Source: Pigmentiphaga sp. NML030171 (GTDB taxonomy: Bacteria; Pseudomonadota; Gammaproteobacteria; Burkholderiales; Burkholderiaceae_B). Taken from it: a DNA stretch of 64,000 nt. Positions 45,283 to 53,903 of this stretch are shown here, piece after piece; the stretch's first letter is position 1; every line of letters starts with the position of its first letter. The stretch lies in assembly GCF_002188635.1 (NCBI RefSeq), contig NZ_NINX01000024.1:62001-126000 (forward strand), given 5' to 3'. Below the pieces are notes generated by a model. It was not told where the DNA came from, made no database searches, and was given only the letters and a program-made list of their open reading frames with translations. A program made the position numbers and the translations under genes.

Positions 45283-46172
45283 GCGCCGCTGAAGCGGTAG
45301 ACCATCGCGATCGGTACCGGCGCGGGCAGGTCTTCCATGCCGATCTCCACCAGGGTGCCGCGCCGCAGGCGATCCTCGATCACGCAACGCGCCGCCAGGG
45401 TCACGCCCAGCGCCTGTTCGGCCAGTTGCAGGTTGGTGATGGCATTGGTGGATTCGATGCGAGGCACGATGGGCGCCAGGCCGTGCTGCAGCATGACCTG
45501 CTCGACCATCATGCGGGCATTGGTCGGCCGGGGCGGCAGGATCCACGCTTCGTCGCGCAACGACCGCCACGCGTGGCGCCGCCGGCGGTCCGCGGCCAGC
45601 GGATGCTTGGGCGCGCACACCACGGTCCACTCCTCGACTCCTATCTGCTCGATGACGAAACCGTCCGGCCTCAGCCCGCCAAGCTCGGACGGCGTGTTCA
45701 TCGTGACCAGCACGTCGAGGTCGCCGGCCTCCAGCTTCTGGCACATGTCGGCCAGCCGGCCCTCGACGATGCGCACGGGCGGCAGGCCCCCATGGGCCGC
45801 CAGGTCACGCAGCAGCCTGGGTACCAGCGTCCAGGCGATGAAGGGCGGCGCGCCCAGCCGCATGCCCTGGTCGGCCGGCATGCCATGCGCGGCCAGTTCG
45901 TCCGCCAGCTGGGCCACCTCGCCCAGCAGCACCCGCGCACGCTGGACGATCAGGTCGCCGGCCGCGGTCGTGACCACGCCGCGCGGCAGGCGATGGAAGA
46001 TGGCCGTGCCGAACAGCGCCTCCACTTCGCGCAGCCCCTTGCTGACCGCGGCCGTGCTCAGATGCAGCCGCTGGCCCGCCGCCCGCATGTTGCCGGCATC
46101 GGCCAGGGTACTGATGAGTTCGAGCTGGCGCATCCTGAGCGCGGCCAGCAGGCGGTGTGTCGCATCGTGCAT
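45159..46172 (-). CDS. LysR-family transcriptional regulator
   Basis: A 337-residue LysR protein. The HTH (residues about 13-72) reads MRQLELISTLADAGNMRAAGQRLHLSTAAVSKGLREVEALFG by position, then the substrate domain with MRLGAPPFIAWTLVPRLLRDL. It is longer than the usual 300 residues: the Ser/Arg-rich tail (PSSSTRKFSARKLRA) lies wholly in the 124 bases that overlap the convergent dehydrogenase gene. It is divergent from asparaginase, 65 bases away, and may control it or the Bug/dehydrogenase pair. Confidence 0.88.
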   Translation of the reverse strand: MHDATHRLLAALRMRQLELISTLADAGNMRAAGQRLHLSTAAVSKGLREVEALFGTAIFHRLPRGVVTTAAGDLIVQRARVLLGEVAQLADELAAHGMPADQGMRLGAPPFIAWTLVPRLLRDLAAHGGLPPVRIVEGRLADMCQKLEAGDLDVLVTMNTPSELGGLRPDGFVIEQIGVEEWTVVCAPKHPLAADRRRRHAWRSLRDEAWILPPRPTNARMMVEQVMLQHGLAPIVPRIESTNAITNLQLAEQALGVTLAARCVIEDRLRRGTLVEIGMEDLPAPVPIAMVYRFSGAHRGGVSALREAAQRLRSAATPPEASPSSSTRKFSARKLRA

Positions 46173-46237
46173 ACGGATAGTCCTGGCAGGGGGGCGCGAC
46201 TGCGCGTCCCCACGCGAGCATACTCCGCGGAGGCCGC

Positions 46238-47215
46238 ATGACGCGCCGACCCGCCTCCGTGCGCATCGTGGCCACCGGCGGCACCATCGCCGGCGCCGCG
46301 CCATCGCCGCGGGACACCAGCGGCTACCGCGCCGGCGCCCTTCCGGCCGCCGCGCTGCTGGCCGACCTTCCCCTTCAGGACGACATCCGCCTGGATGCGC
46401 GGCAACTGGCTTCGCTGGACAGCAAGGACGCGCTGCCCGAGTTATGGCAAATGCTGGCGCGGGAACTGGAGCAGGCACAGTCGGACCCCGGCGTCGATGG
46501 CGTGGTGCTGACCCACGGCACCGACACCCTGGAGGAGACGGCCTGGTTCCTGCACCTGACCCTGGCCCTGGCCAAGCCGCTGGTCATCACCGGCGCCATG
46601 CGCCCCGCCACCGCGATCTCCGCCGACGGTCCCATGAACCTGCTGCAGGCCGTGCAGGTGGCGGCGTGCCCGTGGGTGGCGCGGCACGGCGTCGTTGCCG
46701 TCCTGAACGGCCGGGTCCACCACGCCCGCCATCTGCGCAAGGCGCACACGCATCGCGTGGACGCCTTCGATAGCGGGGAAGCCGGCGCCGCCGGCTTCGT
46801 CCAGGATGGCTACGTGGGCTGGCTCTCGCCGCCCCGCCGCCGGCCGCCACGTTTCCCGCCGGACACGCCGCTGGCGCCCGTGGACATCCTGTTCGACTAC
46901 CCCGGCATCTCCACCTCGATGGTCGATGCGGTCCTGCGCGCCGGCGCGCGCGGGCTGGTCTGGGCCGGCTACGGCAACGGTTCCATCAGCGGCCGCATCG
47001 AGCCGCTGTTGCGCGAGGCCGGACGCCGCGGCCTGGCGATCGTGCGCGCCACCCGTACCGGCGCCGGCCGGGTGGCACATCCGGGCACCGGCGATTTCAT
47101 CCAGGCCGCCGGCCTGGACCCATACAAGGCGCGCATCGCGCTGATGCTGGCGCTGGGCGCCGGCACGCCGCCGGCGGCCTTGCAAGCGCTGTTCGACACC
47201 CTGTCCTACGAATGA
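46238..47215 (+). CDS. L-asparaginase (type II-like fold)
   Basis: A 325-residue asparaginase/glutaminase. ATGGTIAG at residue 12 supplies the nucleophilic threonine and GVVLTHGTDTLEETAWFLHL near residue 88 the second threonine-aspartate pair; GAMRP and SADGPMNL follow as usual. No signal peptide is present, so it should be cytoplasmic although its sequence resembles the periplasmic type. GCGGAGGCCGC precedes the ATG. Confidence 0.9.
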   Translation: MTRRPASVRIVATGGTIAGAAPSPRDTSGYRAGALPAAALLADLPLQDDIRLDARQLASLDSKDALPELWQMLARELEQAQSDPGVDGVVLTHGTDTLEETAWFLHLTLALAKPLVITGAMRPATAISADGPMNLLQAVQVAACPWVARHGVVAVLNGRVHHARHLRKAHTHRVDAFDSGEAGAAGFVQDGYVGWLSPPRRRPPRFPPDTPLAPVDILFDYPGISTSMVDAVLRAGARGLVWAGYGNGSISGRIEPLLREAGRRGLAIVRATRTGAGRVAHPGTGDFIQAAGLDPYKARIALMLALGAGTPPAALQALFDTLSYE

Positions 47216-47226
47216 ATGAAGCAAGC

Positions 47227-47256
47227 GGCGCGCCCGGGGTTTTCCCCCAGCGCGCC
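47227..47256 (+). terminator. Hairpin after asparaginase gene
   Basis: GGCGCGC/GCGCGCC (7 bp) encloses GGGG-TTTT-CCCC. It sits 12 bases after the stop; no T-run follows, so terminator strength is uncertain. Confidence 0.45.
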
Positions 47257-47284
47257 ATCGTTGAAAGCGGCAACTTGTTACGGT

Positions 47285-47309
47285 ATAGTTGATAAAATCC
47301 ATAGTTGAT
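47285..47309. promoter_or_regulatory. Direct repeat upstream of Bug gene 5
   Basis: ATAGTTGAT occurs at 47285-47293 and 47301-47309, 16 bases apart start to start, in an AT-rich stretch 72-96 bases before the Bug start. It could be a regulator site or promoter region. Confidence 0.4.
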
Positions 47310-47380
47310 TTAAGCAACAATCTGGCTTTTCCCCGGCAAGGACGAGAAGTCCTCCGGACAGCCGCCATCGAGGAGACAGC

Positions 47381-48364
47381 ATGAAGACCCGTTTCGCCCT
47401 CCGGCTGGGAGCCGTCGCGGCTGCCTTGGCGACGACGCTGCCCGCATGGGCGCAAAGCGAATCCGCGGCCAATTATCCGTCGCGGCCGATACGCATCATC
47501 GTTCCCTACACGCCGGGCGCGATCAATGACGTACTGGCGCGCCGCATCGCGCAGCAGTTGTCCGAAGCGCTCAAGCAATCGGTCGTCGTGGAGAACAAAC
47601 CCGGCGGCGGCACCGTCATCGGCACCGAATACGTCGCACGCGCCGAACCCGACGGCTACACGCTGCTGCAGACGGCAGCCTCGCACTCGATCAATCCGAG
47701 CCTGGTTCCCAAGCTGCCCTACGACTCCATCAAGAGCTTCAGCTTCATCACCCTGGTGGGAACCTCCCCCTACGTGATGACCGCCACCCCCAGCCTGCCC
47801 GCCAACACGCTCCCCGAGCTGATCGCGCTGGCCAAGTCGCAACCGGGCAAGATCTCGTACGCCTCGACCGGCAACGGCGGCAGCGCCCACCTGATGGGCG
47901 AGCTGCTCAAGGACATGGCCCAGATCGACCTGATGCACATTCCCTACAAGGGCCTGGCGCAAGGCCTGAACGACGTCGCCAGCGGACAGGTGCAACTGAC
48001 GTTCAGCACCTATACGGGCGCGATGGCCTACCTGCAGCCCGGCCGCGTGAAGGCGATTGCCGTCACGGGCAAGGAACGCATGTCGGTGCTGCCCAACGTG
48101 CCCACCATCGCCGAAACCCTGCCCGGCTACGATGCCTCGGGCTGGTGGGGCTATGTCGCGCCGGCCGGCACGCCCAAGCCCATCGTCGACAAGCTCAATC
48201 GCGAGTTGAACAAGATCGTGCAATCGGCCGACTTCAAGGAGCACTTCAAGTCCCAGGGGGTCGAGATGCTGGGCACCACGCCTGACGAGTTCCGGACCCA
48301 CGTCGAGCGCGAGATGGAAACCTGGCGCAAGCTGATCAAGAAAGCCAACATCACGATGGGCTGA
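47381..48364 (+). CDS. Bug-family solute receptor 5
   Basis: A 327-residue TctC-type receptor. Signal peptide ends near PAWA-QSESAANYPSRP; core RIIVPYTPGAINDVLARRIA; ligand loop VVENKPGGGTVIGTEYVARAEPDGYT by position; HIPYKGLAQGLNDVASGQV near residue 185. GAGGAGACAGC precedes the ATG. It ends 9 bases before an enolase-superfamily gene, forming a receptor-enzyme pair likely to handle the same carboxylate. Confidence 0.93.
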   Translation: MKTRFALRLGAVAAALATTLPAWAQSESAANYPSRPIRIIVPYTPGAINDVLARRIAQQLSEALKQSVVVENKPGGGTVIGTEYVARAEPDGYTLLQTAASHSINPSLVPKLPYDSIKSFSFITLVGTSPYVMTATPSLPANTLPELIALAKSQPGKISYASTGNGGSAHLMGELLKDMAQIDLMHIPYKGLAQGLNDVASGQVQLTFSTYTGAMAYLQPGRVKAIAVTGKERMSVLPNVPTIAETLPGYDASGWWGYVAPAGTPKPIVDKLNRELNKIVQSADFKEHFKSQGVEMLGTTPDEFRTHVEREMETWRKLIKKANITMG

Positions 48365-48373
48365 CCCCCTGCC

Positions 48374-49480
48374 ATGAAGATCGCCCGCTGGTCGCTGGAC
48401 TTCTACCACCTGGCCTATCGCCGCCAGGTGGTCTGGGCCAACGCGATCGAGGACGCCGGCGTCTACGCCCTGCTGCGCATCGAGTCGGACGACGGCCTGG
48501 CCGGCATGGCCGAAGGCACAGTCAAGGCGACCTGGTCCGGCGTCTCGCCGGCCTCGCTGGCCGCGGCCTTCCGCGACCTGGTGATGCCTGCGGCGGCGGG
48601 CCTGGACGTATCCGACCCGGCCGCGCTGCGCCAGGCGCTGGCTCCCCTGCCGGAGAATCGACTGGCCAAGGGCATGCTGGAGACCGCCTGCTGGATGCTG
48701 CGCGCCGCCCGCGCCGGGCAGCCGCTGTGGCAATTCTGGGGCGGCACGCCCGAGGTCGAGGTGACCTGGACCGTGACCCGCCAGCCTCCGGAGGTCATGG
48801 CCCGCGAAGCCGCGGGCGCGGCCGAGCGCCATGGCATCCGCGCGTTCAAGATCAAGGGCGGACAGGGGATGGACGTCGACCGGCGGGCGCTGCGCGCCAT
48901 ACGGCGGGCCGTGGGCGACGGCGCGGTCTTCAACGTGGACGCCAACTCGGCCTACGCGCCGGACGAGGCCGCGGCCTACCTGCGCCTGCTCGAGGACGAA
49001 GGGGTCGAGACCGCGGAAGATCCCTGCCCGCTGCGCCCGGATGCCCATTTCGAGGCCTTGCAGCGGGGCACCGCCCTGCCCATCCTGGTGGACAGCCCCT
49101 GCGCCACGGTCGCCGACGCCGCGCTGTTCCTGGAACGGGGCGCGCGCTCGCTCAGCGCCAAGCCCGGGCGCATAGGCATGACCGAGACGCTGGCCATCGG
49201 CGACCTGGCGCGCAAGTACGGAGCCCGGATCGCCACCGGCATCTATGCGGAAAGCGCGCTCGGTACCCTGATCAACCTGCAACAAGCCGGGGCCGTGCCT
49301 GCCGCCGACTGCGCCTTCGCCGCGGAACAGACTTTCTTCCTGACCCTGGCCGAGCAGGTCGTGCCGGCCGAACCCGTCATCCGGCGCGGCCGCGTGGCGC
49401 TGCCGCCGTCCCCTTGCGTGGACGACTGGATAGACCGCGAGCGGCTGGAGCGGTACCGCCTGCCCGTGTCCGCGTCCTGA
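48374..49480 (+). CDS. Enolase-superfamily enzyme (muconate lactonizing/dipeptide epimerase-like)
   Basis: A 368-residue enolase-superfamily protein. The catalytic lysine is in AFKIKGG near residue 160, the metal ligands in NVDANSAY (D), AEDP (E) and LVDSP (D), and the second lysine in SAKPGRIGM. This pattern fits the muconate-lactonizing-enzyme subgroup (cycloisomerase, racemase or dehydratase). Its 3' end overlaps the convergent LysR gene by 104 bases. With the Bug gene upstream it makes a two-gene operon of unknown substrate. Confidence 0.88.
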   Translation: MKIARWSLDFYHLAYRRQVVWANAIEDAGVYALLRIESDDGLAGMAEGTVKATWSGVSPASLAAAFRDLVMPAAAGLDVSDPAALRQALAPLPENRLAKGMLETACWMLRAARAGQPLWQFWGGTPEVEVTWTVTRQPPEVMAREAAGAAERHGIRAFKIKGGQGMDVDRRALRAIRRAVGDGAVFNVDANSAYAPDEAAAYLRLLEDEGVETAEDPCPLRPDAHFEALQRGTALPILVDSPCATVADAALFLERGARSLSAKPGRIGMTETLAIGDLARKYGARIATGIYAESALGTLINLQQAGAVPAADCAFAAEQTFFLTLAEQVVPAEPVIRRGRVALPPSPCVDDWIDRERLERYRLPVSAS

Positions 49481-50366
49481 GGGATGCGGTCTGCGCCTGC
49501 AGCCAGGCGCGAAAATCCGCCAGCACCGGGTCGCCGGCGTTCTCGACCGGATAGGCGAAGTAGTAGGCGCCTTCGCTGCGCACGGCCAGGTCCGACAACA
49601 CCTTGAGCTTGCCCGAGCGCAGCTGGTCGCCGATCAGGAAACGCGGCAGCAGCGCCACGCCCAGGCCGGCGCAGGCGGCGCTGATCAGCATGGACTGGAT
49701 CTCGAAGCGCGGCCCCCGCATGACGTTGACGTCGGGCAGGCCAGCCGCCGAGCACCAGTGGCGCCAGGCCTCGGGGCGGGTCATCAGGTGCAGCAGCCGG
49801 CAGCCTACGATGTCTCGCGGACCGGGCGCGGCGGCGCCCCGCAGCAATGCCGGGCTGCCCACCGGCAGCAGCACCTCGTCGAACAAGTGGTCGATCCCCG
49901 CGCCGGGCCAGTCGGGCGCGCCGAAATACAGGGCGCCGTCCAGCGCGCTTTCGCTGAAGAAGAAGCGCGTGCTGCGCGCGCTGACGTGCACGGTGGCCCC
50001 GGGCTGGTCGTCGTAGAACGAGGCCAGCCTGGGCACCAGCCATTGCGATCCCACGGTCGGCAGGGCGGCGATCTCGAGCACCACGCCGCCTCCCTCGTGC
50101 CCCATGACTTCCTGCGTATCGCGCTCGATGCGTTCGATGGTCTGCATCACCCGCTCGCCATACATGGCTCCCGCACGCGTGAGCGAGATGCGCTTCTTGA
50201 TGCGGTGGAACAGCCGCACGCCGAGTTGTTCCTCTAACAGCGAGATCTGGCGCGACACGGCGCTTTCGGTCAGTGACAGCTCGGCCGCCGCGCGGGTGAT
50301 GCTGAGGTGGCGCGCCGCCGCGTCGAAGGCGGTCAACGCACCGATGCTGGGCAGCCTGCGTCGCAT
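49377..50366 (-). CDS. LysR-family transcriptional regulator (GcvA-like)
   Basis: A 329-residue LysR regulator. RRRLPSIGALTAFDAAARHLSITRAAAELSLTESAVSRQISLLEEQLG (by position, residues 2-50) is the HTH of the GcvA-like group, followed by a substrate domain with GAALPTVGSQWLVPRL-type sequence. The last ~35 residues are Arg/Ala-rich and lie in the 104-base overlap with the enolase-superfamily gene. It is divergent from the FAD monooxygenase gene, 102 bases away, the usual position for its regulator. Confidence 0.9.
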   Translation of the reverse strand: MRRRLPSIGALTAFDAAARHLSITRAAAELSLTESAVSRQISLLEEQLGVRLFHRIKKRISLTRAGAMYGERVMQTIERIERDTQEVMGHEGGGVVLEIAALPTVGSQWLVPRLASFYDDQPGATVHVSARSTRFFFSESALDGALYFGAPDWPGAGIDHLFDEVLLPVGSPALLRGAAAPGPRDIVGCRLLHLMTRPEAWRHWCSAAGLPDVNVMRGPRFEIQSMLISAACAGLGVALLPRFLIGDQLRSGKLKVLSDLAVRSEGAYYFAYPVENAGDPVLADFRAWLQAQTASLRTRTRAGGTAPAARGLSSRPRKGTAAAPRGRAG

Positions 50367-50468
50367 TGGGTCATTCCAAAAACTCAAGATGTCTCCAGAA
50401 TAAATCGTTTGTCGGACCGCGGACAAGACTCCTAGGATGTGTCCCGTTCCTCCACATTCCTGCATGCC

Positions 50469-51677
50469 ATGACCGCAAACAACGAACGAGTCCTGATCGC
50501 CGGCGCCGGCCCCGTGGGCCTGGTGGCCGCCAACGTGCTGGCGGATGCCGGCATCCCCGTGACGGTGTTCGAGGCCGAGGCCAGCCTGCCGCAGACCTTG
50601 CGCGCCTCGACCTTCCAGCCTTCCACGCTGGACCTGCTCGCTCGCCTGGATATTTCGAAATTACTCATCAACATGGGCCTGGTGGCCCCGCGCATGCAGT
50701 ACCGCGACCGCCAGGGCTGGGTGGCAGAGTTCAACTTCGGCGCCATCGGCGACGAGACCGCGCACCCCTATCGCCTCCAGTGCGAGCAGTTCAAGCTGAA
50801 CGGCCTGCTGGTCGAACGCCTGGCGCGCATCCCGCATGCCGAGGTCCGCTTCGACGCGCGCGCGACCGACGTCCGGCAGGATGCGGACGGCGTCACGCTT
50901 ACGCTCCAGGGCGCCGACGGCGCCACGACGACGGAACGCGGCACCTGGCTGATCGGCGCCGACGGCGGCCGCAGCGCGGTGCGCGACCTGCTGGGCGTGG
51001 TGCTGGAAGGCTTCACCTGGACCGAACGCTTCCTGGTGGCCAGCACCCCTTTCGATTTCGCCGACGTCATCCCCGGCCTGGCCGAAGTCAGCTACTTCGC
51101 CGATCCCGAGCAGTGGTTCTTCCTCTTGCGCGTGCCCGGCCTCTGGCGCGTGATGCTGCCGGTGGGCGCGGACGAGACCGATGCCGACATCCTGTCGGAC
51201 GCCAGCATCCAGCGCCGCCTGCAATGCGTGCACCCGAACCCGGCCGGCTACGCCATCGAGCACCGCACCATCTATTCCGTGCACCAGCGCGTGGCGCCGC
51301 GATACCGGGTGGGCCGGGCCTTCCTGGCGGGCGACGCGGCCCACCTGAACAATCCGCTGGGCGGCATGGGCATGAACGGTGGCATACATGATGCTTTCAA
51401 TCTTGCCGACAAGCTGGCCCGCGTCTGCCTGGGGCAGGCCGGCGAGGCCCTGCTGGACAGGTACGAGGCGGAACGGCGGCCCGTGGCGCTCGACTACGTG
51501 AACAAGATCACCATCGCCAACAAGAACAACCTGGAGACGCGGGACGAGGCGCGGCAGAAGACCTGGCGCGAAGAAATGACCCGCACGGCCGGCGACGGGC
51601 AACTGGCCAGGGAGTACCTGTTGAAGGTGTCCATGATCAGCAGCCTGCGGCGGCCGGAGATGCACCAGGGCGCGTGA
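50469..51677 (+). CDS. FAD-dependent aromatic hydroxylase (PHBH/MhpA-like)
   Basis: A 402-residue group A flavoprotein monooxygenase. LIAGAGPVGLVAANVLADAG (residues about 8-27) binds FAD, IGADGGRSAVRDLLG near residue 155 is the DG motif, and FLAGDAAHLNNPLGGMGMNGG near residue 285 is the GD motif. It lacks the C-terminal thioredoxin-like domain of phenol hydroxylases. It should hydroxylate an aromatic acid or heterocycle. I used ATG 50469 over an upstream GTG. It is the first gene of a five-gene plus-strand series with Bug, DUF2848, cupin and amidase. Confidence 0.88.
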   Translation: MTANNERVLIAGAGPVGLVAANVLADAGIPVTVFEAEASLPQTLRASTFQPSTLDLLARLDISKLLINMGLVAPRMQYRDRQGWVAEFNFGAIGDETAHPYRLQCEQFKLNGLLVERLARIPHAEVRFDARATDVRQDADGVTLTLQGADGATTTERGTWLIGADGGRSAVRDLLGVVLEGFTWTERFLVASTPFDFADVIPGLAEVSYFADPEQWFFLLRVPGLWRVMLPVGADETDADILSDASIQRRLQCVHPNPAGYAIEHRTIYSVHQRVAPRYRVGRAFLAGDAAHLNNPLGGMGMNGGIHDAFNLADKLARVCLGQAGEALLDRYEAERRPVALDYVNKITIANKNNLETRDEARQKTWREEMTRTAGDGQLAREYLLKVSMISSLRRPEMHQGA

Positions 51678-51726
51678 CCCGCAGTATGCGCTCCCCTTCC
51701 CTACCATCCTCCATCGGGAGTTCAGC

Positions 51727-52695
51727 ATGTTCAGCAAATTCGCACTAGGCAGTATGCTCGCGCTGGTGTCGGCCACGGCTCCGGCCTGGGCCGACTCTTA
51801 TCCCAGCCGTCCCATCACCATCGTGACGCCGTTCCCCCCGGGCAGCACCAGCGATATCATTCCCCGCCTGCTGGCCCCCCATGTCTCGAAGGCCCTGGGC
51901 GCCACGGTGGTCGTCGAGAACCGCGCCGGCGCCAACGGCTCGCTGGGCGCCGCGAAAGTGGCGACCTCGCCGGCCGACGGCTACACGCTGCTGATGGCCA
52001 CGACCGGCGTGCTGGCCATCAATCCCTGGGTGTACGGCAAGCTGTCGTACGCCCCGGCCAAGGACTTCGATCCCGTCATCAACGCCGCGTCCACCCCCAA
52101 CCTGCTGGTGGCCCACCCCGGCATCGCGGCCTCCAACCTGAAGGAACTGGTCGACCTGGCGCGCAAGCGTCCCGGCGAGCTGACTTTCGCCTCGGCCGGC
52201 AACGGCAGCACCAGCCACCTGTGCGGCGAATCGCTGAAGGCGGCCACCGGCGTGGACCTGGTGCACGTGCCCTACCAGGGACCGGCCCCGGCCATGCAGG
52301 ACGTCCTGAGCGGCCGCGTCAGCCTGATGTGCGACAACCTCTCGAACGTCCTCCAGTACGTCAAGAGCGGCCGCCTGAAGGCCATCGCGCTGACCGGCAA
52401 GGAACGCAGCCCGCAGGCGCCCGACATCCCGACCTCGGCCGAGGCCGGCTACCCCGACGTGCAGGCCGGCAACTGGTACAGCTTCGTCGCGCCCGCGGGC
52501 ACGCCGCGCTCCATCGTCGACCGGCTGAACACCGAGTTCGCCAAGGCCTTGCACGACCCCGCCGTCACCTCCCGGCTGGAATCGCTGGGGCTGACCATCA
52601 TCGCCGACAAGCCCGACGAGTTCCGCGCCTTCATCGCGCAGGAATCGGCCCATTGGCAGAAGGTGGTCAAGGCCGCCAATGCCAGGCTGGACTGA
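51727..52695 (+). CDS. Bug-family solute receptor 6
   Basis: A 322-residue TctC-type receptor. Signal peptide ends near PAWA-DSYPSRP; core ITIVTPFPPGSTSDIIPRLL; ligand loop VVENRAGANGSLGAAKVATSPADGYT by position; HVPYQGPAPAMQDVLSGRV near residue 180. ATCGGGAG precedes the ATG by 8 bases. It lies 49 bases after the FAD hydroxylase gene, so it probably feeds that enzyme's pathway. Confidence 0.93.
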   Translation: MFSKFALGSMLALVSATAPAWADSYPSRPITIVTPFPPGSTSDIIPRLLAPHVSKALGATVVVENRAGANGSLGAAKVATSPADGYTLLMATTGVLAINPWVYGKLSYAPAKDFDPVINAASTPNLLVAHPGIAASNLKELVDLARKRPGELTFASAGNGSTSHLCGESLKAATGVDLVHVPYQGPAPAMQDVLSGRVSLMCDNLSNVLQYVKSGRLKAIALTGKERSPQAPDIPTSAEAGYPDVQAGNWYSFVAPAGTPRSIVDRLNTEFAKALHDPAVTSRLESLGLTIIADKPDEFRAFIAQESAHWQKVVKAANARLD

Positions 52696-52759
52696 CGGCC
52701 CGCCCGATCCGGCCGCCATGTCCGCATGCGCGGCCGCCACGTTTTCCGATGGATACACG

Positions 52760-53440
52760 ATGCTCCTGAACTTCATCACCGGCGCGGGCACCGCCTCGCG
52801 CGACACCGCCATCTCGCACGCAGTCATCGCCGGCTGGACCGGCCGCGACCGCGAGGCCATGGAGAAACACATCGCCGAGCTGGAGGCCCTGGGTGTCCCG
52901 CGCCCGGCCGCCACCCCCATGTACTACCGCGTCGCGGCCTCCCGCCTGACCACACGCGACCGCATCGAGGTCTGCGGCACCGACTCCAGCGGCGAGGTCG
53001 AGTTCGTCATGCTGCGCGCGGGCGGGCGGTTGTGGGTAGGCATAGGCTCGGACCACACCGACCGCAAGGTCGAGACCATGGGCGTGGCGATCTCCAAGCA
53101 GTTGTGCGAGAAACCCGTGGGCGCTGACTGGTGGCTGTTCGACGATGTGGCCGCGCACTGGGACCGGCTGCTGCTGCGCGCCTTCATCGAGGAAGACGGC
53201 CGGCGCGTGCCCTACCAGGACGGCCCGGTGACGGCCATGCGCCATCCGCTCGAGCTGATCGCCGGCTATGCCGACGGCGGTGGCGCCCTGCCCGAAGGCG
53301 GCGCGATGTTCTGCGGCACGCTGCCCGCCCACGGCGGCATCCGCCACTCGGCCCGCTTCGATTTCGAACTGCACGACCCCGTGCTGGACCGCACGCTGCG
53401 CCACGGCTATCTCGCCGAGTCGCTGCCCGTGGCCGGCTGA
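52760..53440 (+). CDS. DUF2848-family protein
   Basis: A 226-residue protein of the uncharacterised DUF2848 family. Conserved blocks are MYYRVAASRLTTRD near residue 54, WVGIGSDHTDRKVETMGVAISKQLCEKP near residue 95 (by position) and GGAMFCGTLPAHGGI near residue 188. The last block resembles the PGD-ILTGTP region of fumarylacetoacetate hydrolases, so an FAH-like fold is possible (my inference). The start is uncertain; an ATG 42 bases upstream is also in frame. It is followed 28 bases later by the cupin gene. Confidence 0.8.
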   Translation: MLLNFITGAGTASRDTAISHAVIAGWTGRDREAMEKHIAELEALGVPRPAATPMYYRVAASRLTTRDRIEVCGTDSSGEVEFVMLRAGGRLWVGIGSDHTDRKVETMGVAISKQLCEKPVGADWWLFDDVAAHWDRLLLRAFIEEDGRRVPYQDGPVTAMRHPLELIAGYADGGGALPEGGAMFCGTLPAHGGIRHSARFDFELHDPVLDRTLRHGYLAESLPVAG

Positions 53441-53468
53441 TTCCCTTTCATATCAGGAGTCCCTTTTT

Positions 53469-53855
53469 ATGCCCGTGAACAAACTGCACGACGAATTCCA
53501 TAACGTGGACATGGAGAACGGCTGGCAATTGCCCGAAGGCTACGACCCCGCCTCCGGCGCCCGCGAGAAGATCCTGGCCGGCGCGCTGGACGTCCTGAAC
53601 AAGCGGGGCAGCCGCACCCGCCTCCTGCGCTTCCCGCCCGGACTCCACACGCGGGAGGCCATCGTCCATGACCATTGGGAGGAAGTCTTCCTGGTCTCCG
53701 GCGACCTCACGGTGGGCAACGACGCCGACGGCAACGGCGGCACGCCGTTCTCCGGCTACACCTACGCGGTGCGCCCGCCCGGCGCCTGGCACGGCCCGTT
53801 CAAGTCCAACGGCGGCTGTCTCCTTCTGGAAATACACTACTACGACCCTGCCTGA
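53469..53855 (+). CDS. Cupin-domain protein
   Basis: A 128-residue single-cupin protein. The metal-site motifs are visible: IVHDHWEEVFLVSGDL (H-x-H and E, near residues 69-75) and PPGAWHGPF (histidine, near residue 107). Such small cupins act as isomerases, lyases, dioxygenases or sensors. ATCAGGAGTCCC precedes the ATG. It sits between DUF2848 and the amidase in one apparent operon. Confidence 0.82.
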   Translation: MPVNKLHDEFHNVDMENGWQLPEGYDPASGAREKILAGALDVLNKRGSRTRLLRFPPGLHTREAIVHDHWEEVFLVSGDLTVGNDADGNGGTPFSGYTYAVRPPGAWHGPFKSNGGCLLLEIHYYDPA

Positions 53856-53861
53856 GGCCCA

Positions 53862-53883
53862 CCCCTACGCCCTTCGGGCGCCC
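53862..53883. repeat. 22-base repeat, copy 2
   Basis: Identical to 38515-38536 and located between the cupin and amidase genes; it contains the hairpin CGCCCTTCGGGCG, which may modulate read-through. Confidence 0.75.
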
Positions 53884-53903
53884 AGCACGCATGGATGATT
53901 GAT

